Shown here: positions 22,335-33,224 of the stretch, one piece after another
Numbering within the stretch: the first letter of the stretch is position 1
Layout of the letters: the number at the start of each line of letters is the position of its first letter
Source: Epiperipatus broadwayi
Lineage: Eukaryota; Onychophora; Udeonychophora; Euonychophora; Peripatidae
Reading direction: 5' to 3'
DNA: 64,000 bases
Assembly: GCA_028023455.1 (NCBI GenBank)
Contig: JAQFVV010006197.1
Coordinates: forward strand, 13,265,254-13,329,253
Notes under the pieces: model-generated
Database searches by the model: none
Told to the model about the DNA's origin: nothing
What the model saw: only the letters and a program-made list of their open reading frames with translations
Made by a program: the position numbers and the translations under genes

Positions 22335-22615
22335 AACAAAATATATAGTGAAAGAGCAAAGAGGCATCAATGACATCATCAAAAGGATTGCGAGAATAAA
22401 ATGAAGTGGGGCTGGGTATACTGCTAGAAGAGATAATAACAGATGGATAGTTGAAGTTTTAATTTGGATCCTAAGAGATTGTAAAATAACTAGAAAGAGA
22501 ACATATGTATAATGGATGGATAGAACAAATAAAAAAATTTACTGGTGCAATGCAGAAAAATTGGATTAAACTTCAAGAGGCCTTCATCATGCAGTGGAAA
22601 ATATGATTATATTTT
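22335..22615 (+). pseudogene. RTE LINE copy B, 3' end (decayed)
   Basis: The stretch resembles 16005-16290 of copy A: GAAGTGGGGCTGGGTATACT matches the region coding for the WSWAGHIARR block, followed by AGAGATTGTAAAATAACTAG and the end CATGCAGTGGAAAATATGA. The reverse transcriptase core is missing between this fragment and 20207. Stops interrupt the frame. Confidence 0.7.
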
Positions 22616-24990
22616 TTGATTATTATTTAAAAATTATATATAGAATAAAAGATGAATAGAAGTTATTATTTAATGTCTATTCTAATAATAATTATTAAGA
22701 CTTGACCAATTTAATTATCATTATTGTATTAATGAATATAATTGTAATTGTGAGATGGATTATATTTAAGATCAAATGTTATTTCACACTATTAGAAGAT
22801 TTAATAGATAATAACTTCCATTTATCTTTCATTCTGTTTTCTTACATATATAATTGAGAATACAGTTTGTAATTTTCTTTCAAAATAATAAGGAAGCTCT
22901 GATGTTCTATTTGTTTTGATGTTTTGTATTTTATTATGTTTTGATTGTTTTTGATTGTATTAATGAATATAAGTTATTAAAATCAAGTTTTTGTTATATG
23001 CTTTTTAGTTGATTTTAAATAAGTTAAATCTTGATTATCTCATAAATTGTTTGATAAATGTCACAAGCTTAAAATGCTAGTTTAAAGATATAGTGTTCTT
23101 TTATCATCATCCTCCCTTTTCCATTATAATTTATATCATTAAAAAAAAAGATAACTTTTAAATAGTCCATTTTAGTAGTCTTTAAATAGTTTATTTCAAA
23201 ATAAATGCCTTCCCAAAATTATTCTAAAAAAAAAAAAAAAAACCAAACAAACTAGTAAACTGAAGATAATATTGATCAGTAAACATTTACATTTTTCCCA
23301 TTTCTTAACAACAATAAATAAAATTTGCTTAAAAAATATTAATTTAGGTGTATATGTGAACATTTATGAAATAACAACCAAAATAAATCTAAATCTTGTT
23401 TAGAAAGCCCCATTTTCCTGAAATATTTCCAAGTTTCATCTGAATTTGAACCCAGACTGTGGATAAGATATATAGATGCACTAACAACTTCATTATAAAG
23501 CTCTTCCATTGTGTCATCCTTTTTATAAAACGTTTTTAATAATATATTTAAATCAGTCTTATCCTAAAATATTGGATTAACATTGCTTGGCATTATAATA
23601 TATATATTTGAATAATTATTTACTCTGATGACTTATATAGAATACAGCTTGTATATGCATGTAATTAGTTCTTAATTAAATGAACAAATAATAATTTTAA
23701 AATTAGATAGTTTACTGATTTTTTTTATTTACAATAAAAAAAATAGATAGTCACTCTTCCTTCTTGGTACTTTTTCTTGTTCTGAAATAAATAAATAAAC
23801 ATCTTTGAACTGATCAGTACTTTTAAAATAAGAATATTACAAAATTTATTCACAAATATTTTAAAATAAGTATAATCAAAAATAAAAATGTGTTTATTGA
23901 ATTCTCTTCCTGAAAGAAGATTGGGTAACTAGGTATCAGAATAGTTTGTCATTTCTTTGATATAATTTATTTTTGTATATTATGTTTACATCTACAATTA
24001 AGCATTTTGATAAGCACAAATAACATAAAAATAATGGATTTTGAAATGATTTTTTTTTAAATTTCAAAATCCATTATCCTTATATTAATATAATTGAATA
24101 ATTAGATGCTGGTAAAGCCATGTAACATCCAATCATTGGAAGTGACACATTAAGCTTTGAATCAGTGACTTTTACTACTGCTCTAAACTACATAAAAGTA
24201 ATAATGTTATGATCACAAGTATTTAGTGGATGTAACCATCATATTGCATTACTGATTGTTATGAGTAAAGTTGATTGTAGTAAACACATATACAGGGTCA
24301 TATCTATTATTCACATGAGCATATATGTTATATGGGATACAATATTTATTATATGCATGGACTGTATATATAAGATTTATAGAGTGTATGTGTAAATCTA
24401 AATTCAATTTGAAATAATTATGAATTTAATTTTTGGAAATTTATCTTTATAAAAAGTTTTTAGCTATTTATTTGGTTATAAAGATATATATATATTGAAC
24501 CAGATACTCTATCCGATTCAAAAGTTCTATCATATTAGTTAAAATGGCTTTCGTATTTTCTTTTAAGTTTTTAAAAGTTATAACAAAGTTTTATATTTTA
24601 TTATTTTATGTATTAAGATTGTGATATCACACACATACTCGCTTTTTTTTTAAAAAAAAAAAACCTGTGATTTTTATTTGCAATAGATTTTAGTTTTTAA
24701 AATCTATTTTCTTTTGACAGTTTTTTTTTAAAATTCATTTGTAAACGTTCTAATTATAAGTTTTTTGTTTTAATCCTTTTTGAAAAAGCTTTTAATTTTG
24801 GAAAAATGTAATGGCATTCCTGTTTATTTTAAATATAATCTATTTTAAATTTATTTGTAATAACAAAAGCTGAGACTTGTTTTTACATTTATTTTTTTAA
24901 TTAATTCTAAATAAGATTACCCTGGTTGGAATTTTTAATTAAGATTAAGTTTGAGATAGGAATTTGCCCATGTCAGAATTAGCTAATTAA
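22616..24990. other. AT-rich stretch with one perfect hairpin
   Basis: No gene recognised. The 17 bp arm ATAATGGATTTTGAAAT (24031-24047) is exactly complementary to ATTTCAAAATCCATTAT (24061-24077), with a 13-base T-rich loop. This could be a small fold-back element. Confidence 0.5.
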
Positions 24991-25010
24991 AGATGTGATG
25001 GAAGAGCTCA

Positions 25011-25050
25011 TATAAATAGCCCTGGGATTTCGGATTAATTATTCTTCAGC
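25011..25050 (+). promoter_or_regulatory. Candidate TATA promoter
   Basis: TATAAATAG at 25011-25019 is followed 30-37 bases later by an initiator-like TTCAGC (25045-25050). The sequence downstream to about 25516 is GC-richer and far less repetitive than its surroundings. Spacing is slightly long for a classic TATA box. No experimental support is available from sequence alone. Confidence 0.3.
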
Positions 25051-25516
25051 TATTGACTTTTAGCTACTTGTGACATGTATTGATTCAACTTTGTACGCTA
25101 CTTGAGATCCAGACTAGGAGTGCTGTGCTGCCGGATTCTAAAAGGATTTCTGTCCATGTCTAGCACCATTGCTAATAGTACCTTTAGCTGTTTGCCATTA
25201 GGAAAGTGTACCAAATTTAAATTATTGTCTTCAAATTACTAAGTCTTTCCTGCAGAATGCCAAAACTGTACACTATGAAGTATTGCCTCAACATCATGGT
25301 GTGCTAAACCAATTTAAAGATGAGTCCCTGATCCCAAATCGTCCCTGCAAAATCATGTCTTAAGAACTCAAACCAGAACTGATCCCTAGCATTGATTCCA
25401 GCCTCCTGAACATATAATGGAAACCTAAAGTCTTCGCCAGAACTTTCCAGTAAAATGAACTGTGTGTATGTGTGGCGCTAAAAGACACCTGCCAGTCTTA
25501 ACCTTATATCTAAAGG
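25048..25516 (+). ncRNA. Possible noncoding transcript or first exon
   Basis: This region has mixed base composition and lacks the A/T runs of its flanks. It ends at AAAG|GTAACA, a plausible splice donor near 25516. Its longest reading frames are about 28 codons, such as one starting at 25157 (MSSTIANS...), with no family resemblance. Together with the TATA-like box upstream it could be a noncoding first exon; it could also be a decayed gene or unique intergenic DNA. Confidence 0.25.
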
Positions 25517-25519
25517 TAA

Positions 25520-26690
25520 CATGTTTTCCTATTCTTACTAGGGTTTAAATTCTCAGCTTAATAGTAAAAAGTAACTTATTTTTATATCTTTTGACTATTC
25601 AATTTAAATATTTTAAGCATTTATTATATGTATTTTCTGATTGTATTTATAGTGTCTTGGAATCTTAGTTTTAAGATTCCATGTTTGTTTTAATTTTATT
25701 TACCAGGGTGTGTACTGAAAGTTTATTTCTTAAAACTATTTACATTTATAATTGTTATTTCACTTTCTTAATAAATGCTTGGGCAGATGTAAATAATTTT
25801 CTGAATTTCTTACCTGTCTTCTTTTGAGACATTTAAAATTAATTATAGCAATTAAGTTTATGGCCATTCATTTGGCTGGGTCTTCACTGATAAATTATGT
25901 CTGCTTTTCTTAAATCAGAGATTTAATTTTCTCTCAATTTTAAATTACTTATGCCTGAGTATTTCCTAATATTTCTATTGTCAATGAATCGGAAAATTTA
26001 TTTTCTCCCATGTTAAAACTTCATACTCCATCATATTCACTTACCATATTTGTTTTTCTTGGTTTGCAATCAAACTTGGCAATCTTCAACATGGTTGACC
26101 ATGCAGTAGTTCTGTGGACATTATGATGTCGCTAATCAATAATCTAGTGATTGCTTGCCCATGCTGGTTTCATTGATTCATGCAAGAATCTTTCATTTGT
26201 TTTCATTTTTAAAAAAACTTTGTGAATAAGGAAACCAGAGTTGCGTTGGTGAATCTCCAGCTGAAGGAAATCTATTCACTCCCTTTTTGAAACTTTGAGA
26301 AAATTAGTTTGTCTATAGGAGCATTTAATATTTTCTTTCTGGCACATGCTTTGATAGAATTTGCCATAATTGGCATACATTGTAGATATATTGCTGTAAC
26401 AAAAGCATTATCTCTAATTTTAATAAACTATGAAATTATAATTATAAATTTTAAAATTATATTAGCTAACATTTGTCCTAATTTTATTTTCTCAATTGTC
26501 TGAACAATATTAACTGTTCAACTGCTCTTAAATTGTACAATTTATTATTGGCTGAGTGAATTAAAAATTCTAAAGTTTGATTAGTCAATTAACAAACTAA
26601 GCCATAAAAATACATTCATCTTTTAAGATTATATTCATTTTAGTTTTGTTTGTAAAAAATATATTAATAATGTCAGGTTGTGAAAGTAAA
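25520..26690. other. Unannotated stretch
   Basis: No gene was recognised. An open stretch on the minus strand near 26200-26410, with YLQCMPIMANSIKACARKK, has a protein-like composition but no splice signals or family match, and may be a transposon relic. Confidence 0.4.
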
Positions 26691-26804
26691 TGCAAGTTTT
26701 TTCAAAAATAAATTTTTATTTATAATTATAAAAATATTCGATAGCGGAAAAAATAAAAAAAAAAAGATCGTAGCAAATTACAAGTAATGCAAACTTCATT
26801 GATT

Positions 26805-27160
26805 TCCCTCCTCAATTTATATTATTATAAAAGTTAAGAATTTTTTAGTAAAATCTTACCATTTTTCTAAAAATAATTATATTTTCAGCATATTTTACCA
26901 AAATACATTATATGTAAATAAATGCCAGGAAAATATTCTAAAAAATTAATTTTTGTTTGAAAATCAAATAAACAGCTTGGGGCAATCTAAACTTTTGACA
27001 GGATCTCAAAATTATTGCTATTCACTGGTTTCTTTTTCAATTTATGTTCATGTAAAATATACAATTTTTTAATAAAATCTTACTATTTTTGTAAAATAAC
27101 TATATTTTCAGCATACTTTATGAAAATAATTTATAATATGTACAAAAAAATAAAAAAACA
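26805..27160. repeat. Diverged tandem repeat, ~230 bp period
   Basis: The block TCTTACCATTTTTCTAAAAA...TATATTTTCAGCATATTTTA near 26855-26900 recurs as TCTTACTATTTTTGTAAAAT...TATATTTTCAGCATACTTTA near 27085-27125. Matching flanks (TCAATTTAT...AAAAT..ACAATTTTTT) precede each. Two units are visible, with scattered substitutions. Confidence 0.55.
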
Positions 27161-27328
27161 CTCTAAAACATATTTTCATTTTCAACAGTGAAAATTATTT
27201 ATCGGTGATCTTTTTTGACCAAATAATCATCAGCCAATCAGCGTTTAGAACGGACTGCCATCTCCTTTTGTTAGACTTTCAATGTCACATATATTGGTTT
27301 TTTTGGTAGTTGTGACTTATGCCCCATG

Positions 27329-27655
27329 TGGCCGCAAGAGGCGCTGTTTCCGTGTCAACCACAGAAATATCCAGAGTAGGGGGCCAAAAGCAGGTGATGC
27401 AAGTTCCAGCCGCTAGATGGCTCTTTTCACCATGCATATGCACCAGTAGTGGGCCAGAAGCAGATAATGCAAAGTTCCAGCTGCTAGATGGTGCTGTTTA
27501 CCATGCGTATGCACAGTAACCTTATGCCAAGTAGCTGCCAGTACTACTGCCCGCTTGGTGGCGCTGTTATCCATAGGTAAACCGATCCAGCTTACATCGT
27601 CTGCTAAACAGCAACTAACCAGCAATCTAGCCCACTAGGTGGCACTGTTTCTCCA
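27329..27655 (+). promoter_or_regulatory. Tandem array of five CTCF-like motifs
   Basis: Five units with a spacing of 70-81 bp each contain a sequence near the bilaterian CTCF consensus CCASYAGRKGGCRSYR, all on the plus strand: CCGCAAGAGGCGCTG (27332-27346, one base short), CCGCTAGATGGCTCTT (27410-27425), CTGCTAGATGGTGCTG (27481-27496), CCGCTTGGTGGCGCTG (27551-27566) and CCACTAGGTGGCACTG (27631-27646). The last matches the consensus at every position. Units also share ACCATGCRTATGCAC and AAGCAGRTRATGCAA segments. The region is clearly GC-richer than its surroundings and ends about 120 bp before the young gypsy LTR. Function as an insulator or loop anchor is an inference. Confidence 0.55.
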
Positions 27656-27776
27656 TGCTATGCGCGGAAAAATGGCACCGTTTAGAAGCGATATTTACAC
27701 TCGCTTGCTAGTTCGGGTTTATATCCACGTTCTTAAAACAAACGTAGCGTGTAATGTGAAAATGTGAATAATATAG

Positions 27777-29720
27777 TGTAACGGAATAGCGTTACATAGG
27801 GTTTGAACCTAGGAAAATTAAATATATATTTATGACGAAATAAATGACAGGTACAAAACTTTTTAACAAAGCGATCTTGTTTTAAGAATAAACGAAAAAC
27901 AGCCGTGTCTAAAGCAGATCGCAGCTATACATGAGTACCTGTCAGATTTATTGAAATAAAATTAAAAGAGTTTTTATTTTTGGGGAATTAATTTGTTATA
28001 ATTATTATTTATCAAGTTTGCTTTTTTTTGTCATTTCGTTTTAAAAGAAACAGGGAATGTTCGAGAACAAATTAGAAAATTTATTAAATCATTTTGAACA
28101 AAAGGGAAGGAAAAAAAAAATAAGTAAATTAATTAATCTGTAATAGGTAAAAAAAATTCCAAGCGATCTAAGATATTTTGAATGGGGGGCAATTAGTAGA
28201 GTTAAATTTAGAGAAGTTGAAACAATAAGCAGGATGTATGTTGGTAAAGTCTAGATAACAATCCAAATTTAGAAGCAGAGGTGATAAAAAGTGTACACTG
28301 CTATTGTACTACTTAGACTTCTGACTCCGGCTAAAACAATATGTAAGAAAAATGGAAAAACTAAATTAAATTCCCACGTGGTGCAAATGTCACAGAAACT
28401 ATTAAATAAAGAGGATCCTTGATTAGCAAATAAGAACTAATGACTCATGAGTGCATGATAGAGATTGGAGGAAAAATTCAAGGTGTCACGGCGGGAAAGA
28501 GGAGAGAAGAAAAAGGCAAGACGGAACCGAAAAAGGACACTAAATTGAAAGTTGTTGAAGGCGAAATTAAGTTGAATTGTAGCGGAAAGTATTATTAATT
28601 TTTTTGCGGAGCTTCCGATTAAGTACTTGGACTTCCTAACCTACACTTGTGTAATATCGTAGCCGAAATGCGTTGCTGAATCCAAAATTCGCGGCTTGGC
28701 CGCCGAACCTTCGCACCTGGCACTGTTGATCGTCCTAGAATGCTCCCAACCTCGGAGAAAATGAACTCAAGGACCACACACACCCTGGAAGCCGCACCCA
28801 GAACCGACATGCGGAATTAATAAAATATCGCTCAGGATCCCATTACAGTATTCTCGTCCCACAGGTAGTTATTTTTAACATTTGCTTACACATTCATGCA
28901 CCAGATAAATACTTTAAAGTGGAGAACGATTTACAAACATTAAGTATAAAATGATTAAATTGCTAATGACCAACCGAACCACTAAAGAACTCAACCAGTA
29001 TAATATGTACAATTAATACTCAGCAAAGATCTATGTAAGTTAATATTCGCTTCCGTAATTGTGTTATCTAGACTTACTAAATTATATATCTGCATAATAA
29101 TTTTATTTACCCAGTTTACAAATAAATCATTCACTTAATTAATGTTTCTTTTATTGATCGCTTGGAATTTCAAATTTATTTAACCAATGTTGAATGAGTG
29201 CGGGAGTGATCTATTTTATATAATTTGAATGGGTGCATTTAATATGTTAGTTAAGCGTTAAGTATATTTATAGCATTTATAATTATCGTACCATTCTTAG
29301 GTTAAGGTTAAGTTTTGGGAGATTTATTCTGGGGGATATAGGGCGGGCCTAACCATGATAAAGGCATGTCAATAGTGTGTTAAGAGTAATGAGCGATATA
29401 GTTCGGAAATAGTGGCTGTGTTCATTTCTTGCTGTCCGCTGGAGCGATGCTTGGGCATGTTCTGTGATATAGTTGAGTGAGCGTGTGCACGTGCGTGGCG
29501 AGCTTGAAAAAGGTTCTCCTGGCGCCTATTACTCGGATTCAATCTGAATCTAGGTATGAAACAAATAAAACGTACGTGTATATGTGTTTGAAACTATTTT
29601 CACAAAACATTATGTAACCCCGGACGACAGAACACAGCGGGTTCGTAAAAGGGAATCGTCAATAGAAAGCCAGAAGGAGAAATAGTGTCCGCAGATATAT
29701 AGACGAGGGTCCGGGTTACA
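27777..29720 (+). repeat. 5' LTR (1944 bp)
   Basis: It starts TGTAACGGAATAGCGTTACA and ends GTCCGGGTTACA, immediately before the primer-binding site. The first 20 bases form a near-palindrome (TGTAACG/CGTTACA). The start is repeated at 34340. The LTR is long for the group and contains no protein gene that I recognise. It is GC-richer towards its 3' half. A potential polyadenylation signal AATAAA lies near 29565. Confidence 0.9.
27845..27944 (+). promoter_or_regulatory. Nested inverted repeat within the LTR
   Basis: TGACAGGTAC (27845-27854) is exactly complementary to GTACCTGTCA (27935-27944). Nested inside it, GCGATCT (27871-27877) pairs with AGATCGC (27916-27922). Both stems are kept in the 3' LTR copy (from 34408). 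The arrangement suggests a structured 5' RNA leader or a protein-binding palindrome. No known element is claimed. Confidence 0.5.
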
Positions 29721-29722
29721 TT

Positions 29723-29741
29723 TGGCGCGTCAACGTGCGGC
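29723..29741 (+). other. Primer-binding site, lysine-tRNA-like
   Basis: TGGCGCGTCAACGTGCGGC begins two bases after the LTR end. It closely resembles the primer-binding sequence complementary to lysine tRNA type 1,2 (TGGCGCCCAACGTGGGGC), differing at a few positions. This placement defines the 5' LTR end. Confidence 0.75.
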
Positions 29742-30575
29742 GAAACTGTTGTTTCAAAGGGCAGAACCGACGTGAAAATAACTGACGTTTCTAATAATGA
29801 AAGTCAATTTAAATAAAGAGACCCTGAGAAGGAAAGACGTTTAGCGACATAAAGAAGGCGCTCGGAACAACAGAATAAATTATCTATTAAAGCGGGGGGG
29901 AAATTTTATAATCACTAAAAGTCAAATTATTAAACATTGCTTGAGAGAGTGGGAAGGGGATTTAGTTTTTTGTCATTATTAAAATAATCAAGCAGTCGAA
30001 TATACCTGATATTTGTAGAAAGCTGTGGAATAGCGGGATTCCGTGGAAGAAATATCGGAAGTAATTCATAAATTAATTTCTATATTAGCAAGTTAACCGC
30101 AAATAAATTTAATCAAAAAAAAAATATATATATATACATCGTTAAAAGACGCATTGTAATATTATTATATTCTTGCGCAAAGGAACGAACTGTAACCGGG
30201 ATCTTGTTAGGAGTTGTGTGTTACTTAAAAATAAAAGGGACGTTGAGCGTAAACAACACATATATATAAATAACCACCGAAAAAAAAAAAATTATAAAAG
30301 ATAAGTAAAGGATAGCGTATCTACATATGTAACGACGCGTGTAACAGTATATAGGTATAACCGCACATATACCGATAGCTACTGAATATAAATAAAGGGG
30401 AACAGTGGGAACTGGGATAATCTGAGCGATAGAAACTAAACTTGAGGGCTTACTGTGGGAATTTTAAGAGCAAGGAGCATCTGAAAATAGGACAAGACAG
30501 TCAGTGGGACCAGCGGAGTAGTAGGTGACGGGCCGTGGATTACTATAGCCGAATATAAATCGAATATTAAACAGG
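29742..30575 (+). other. Long untranslated leader of the gypsy element
   Basis: About 830 bases separate the primer-binding site from gag, with no long frame. This would hold packaging signals. It contains A/T microsatellite patches and a G run near 29894. Confidence 0.5.
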
Positions 30576-31016
30576 ATGGAGGGAAAGTGGATTAAACTCG
30601 AACATTTTAAAGGAAAGGGAGACGAAAGCCCATGTCGACATGTGGAAAGTCTGAAGAGGTTGTTCTCTTGCGGGCAGTTTAGTGAAGAATCTAAGATAGC
30701 GATTGCATGCAGCCATATCCAAGGGGAAGCAGTGGAATGGTGGGAGGCGATGAAAGAGAAACCGGAAACGTTCGAAGAATACCAAAGAGCCATAATGGGA
30801 AGATATTGGGGACTAGCCCAACAAGAAAGGGAAAAGTGGGCAATCGAACAAAGCAAAAAGGAAGAAGATGAAACATACAGTACCTTCATACAGCGACAGG
30901 TGGCGAGATTAAGAAAAATAAATGAATATCAAATACCGGAAGAGCGACAAATCCGGATAGCGGGCGCAACCTGCCCAGGGAGATTAGACAAGTCATTGAG
31001 GGGAAAACTGAGATAA
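30576..31016 (+). pseudogene. gag (truncated by frameshift)
   Basis: A 146-residue frame beginning MEGKWIKLEHFKGKGDE. It contains a typical retrotransposon gag core: ACSHIQGEAVEWWEAM near residue 45, TFEEYQRAIMGRYW near residue 70 and YSTFIQRQVARLRKI near residue 107. Gag would assemble the particle. The frame stops at TAA 31014-31016. From about 30985 another frame continues with ITRVLEILEAAEN and runs to TGA at 31181. No CX2CX4HX4C zinc knuckle is seen between this domain and the protease, which is unusual and suggests a small internal deletion or a knuckle-less gag. The start methionine is the first in a purine-rich context after the leader. Confidence 0.75.
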
Positions 31017-31140
31017 CACGAGTGTTGGAGATATTAGAGGCGGCCGAAAATGATGACTATTTTAGCAAAGAAGGGAATGATGGGATCAGGATAGCTAATA
31101 TGGCACAAGATGAAGGGGGGAAGGACCTCGGAGAAAACAG

Positions 31141-31701
31141 GAGTGCCCAAAGATCGATGTGTCAATCCAAGGGGTTCATGTGAGGGCTCTGCTGGATACA
31201 GGAAGTCAGGTATCGGTAATGGCTCAGGAAATTTTTGACAGGATCGCCCAAGGGCAAACAGAAATGAAAATCTTGCCATTGAAAGGGACCCAGATTATAC
31301 TGGCCAATGGGAAAAAGGCAAGGATACAGACCAAACAGGTGTGGGCGAATATAGCTATTGCAGGACAGGAATTCACCCAGATTGTGTTAATACTTGAGGG
31401 GCTGATACATGACTTGGTGTTAGGGTCTGATTTTATGAGGATGGCAAAGTGTAGCATTGATTATGGGACTGAACAAGCAAGAATCGGTAGAGTCACAATG
31501 CCTTTTGGGGAAACCATGGATAGAGAACCAGAAGGGCAGAGGAAGCTGCAATGTATCATGGTAAAAGGGGAGATTGAGAAAAGAGTTAATGAAATGACTG
31601 GGCCAGATAAAGGAGAGAGAGAGAGGATTCAAGGAATATTGGGGTCTTACGAGAGTGTTTTCTCGGACAAGCCGGGAGTAATCAAGGGGTACGAACACTG
31701 A
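31141..31701 (+). pseudogene. Aspartic protease region of pol
   Basis: The frame reads ECPKIDVSIQGVHVRALLDT and continues GSQVSVM, giving the aspartic protease active site D-T-G-S. DLVLGSDFM downstream matches the second conserved block of retropepsins. The frame ends with TGA at 31699-31701, seven bases before the next open stretch, which is in the same frame and begins the reverse transcriptase. The stop is therefore an in-frame nonsense codon within pol rather than a natural end. The join from gag requires a change of frame near 31130. Confidence 0.8.
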
Positions 31702-32334
31702 ATCCGGTTGAACACCAGCAACCCATATCAAACTAGGGCGTACCCAATCCCTTTCCAATACCGTAAGGAGATTGAAACCCAGCTGGAGCAGATGATAGAG
31801 TGGGGGGTTATTTCAAAGTGTACCTCGCCATACAACAACCCCATCTTAGCCGTAAAAAAGGGTGACGGATCGATACGATTGTGCCTCGATGCCAGACAAC
31901 TGAACAAGGTGACAATTCCAGATACAAACGCTCCGCCCATCATGAGCGAACTGATGACAAGATTTCAGAACAAGCGAATCTTTTCCACGATGGACTTGAC
32001 GAATAGCTACTGGCAGATGAGCCTCCACCCCGACGATCGAAAATACACCACATTCAAATATAACGGACGGGCGTACCAGTTTAATCGCGTGCCTTTTGGA
32101 TTAAAGAATAGTGGTGCAGGCTTAGTGCAGTGCCTGGACCAAACCCTATCAGATGAAGTTAAGAAATTTGTCACAATGTACGTAGACGATATCATTATAG
32201 CGTCTGAAGACATAGAGGAGCATTGTCGGCACTTAGAAATGTTGCTCCATGAATGCGAACAGAAGGGAATAAAAATAAACCTAAAAAAAGCCACTTTGCG
32301 ACCCAGGAAGTCAAGTTCTTGGGACATATCATAA
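31702..32334 (+). pseudogene. Reverse transcriptase, N-terminal and palm
   Basis: It follows the protease frame after the TGA at 31699. Visible blocks are EQMIEWGVISKCTSPYNNPI, KKGDGSIRLCLDARQLN, STMDLTNSYWQMSLHP (motif A aspartate), FNRVPFGLKNSGA (motif B) and the active site YVDD at 32179-32190. The enzyme copies element RNA into DNA. The frame then breaks at an A7 run (32283-32289), after which the thumb and connection continue in another frame. The residues of the active site are intact. Confidence 0.9.
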
Positions 32335-33224
32335 GCCAGGATGGAATACGGCCCAACCCTGAAAAGATCCAGGCCATCCAAGAATTCCCTGTTCCGAAGA
32401 AGAGAAAGGATATTAAAGCATTCCTCGGAATGTGCACCTTTTACAACAAATTTTATGAAAACTTCTCCCATGATATGGAACCCCTATTACAATTGTTAAG
32501 AAAGGAGCAAGCGTGGACATGGGATGAGAGACGGGAACGGAGTTTCCAGAGGGTGAAGGAAGGGTTTTTAAAACAGACCATATTAGCATACCCAGACTTC
32601 GACCAGATATTTTGGGTACAGACGGACAGTAGCGACATTGGGCTAGGAGCCACGTTGTACCAAAAGGGACCGGACGGAGAACAGAGGGTGTTGGCATTCG
32701 TTAGCCGACTACTCAAAGATCCCGAACGAAGATACACTGTCACCGAACGAGAAGCCCTCGCCATAGTGTGGGCTTTCAAAAGGTTCCGACAGTACCTGGT
32801 CGGATCCAAAGTGAGAGTAATTACCGACCATCGGAGTCTGGAATTTCTGAATAAAAGTTTTTTGACAAATAATAGGTTAGTGAGGTGGAGCTTAACCCTG
32901 CAGGAGTTCCAATATGAAGTGGAATATTGTAAAGGGAAGGATAACGTGGTCGCGGACACACTGAGCCGTTACCCTGTGGGAACACAGCCAAATGCCGAGG
33001 CCGGGGAATTCGCGTACATAACCGCTACTACCAGGCGGAGCCGGGAGGGTGAGTTTAGTGCAAACAACATTCGGAGGGGCCAGAAAGATGATGAAGAATG
33101 CCAACAAATAATACGATACCTACGTGAGAGGAGGCCAAAGGCAGGGTCCGAAAAAAAAAGGAAGAGACTGGGGGGGGTCTGTTATGGAAATATCGGGACC
33201 GGTGCATTATTCTGGAAGGAATAG
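32253..33224 (+). pseudogene. Reverse transcriptase thumb, RNase H and start of integrase
   Basis: A 323-codon frame. From about residue 12 it reads SHFATQEVKFLGHIIS, PNPEKIQAIQEFPVP and FLGMCTFYNKF (thumb/connection). RNase H follows, with WVQTDSSDIGLGATL, YTVTEREALAIVWAFKRF and VITDHRSLEFL, supplying the D-E-D catalytic residues, and KDNVVADTLSRYP at its end. The true join to the upstream palm is at the A run near 32283, so the first methionine is not a real start. The frame is lost again near a G8 run at 33170-33177 (an A9 run lies just upstream). Confidence 0.9.

Noticed and set aside
27319-27625. Overlapping open frames in the GC-rich tandem repeat
   Set aside because: Frames arise from the repeat unit itself; the reading frame is not kept between units and no protein motif is visible.
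30464-30889. Minus-strand frame of 141 codons
   Set aside because: It is the antisense of gag and has no independent features; the sense frame carries a recognisable gag core.
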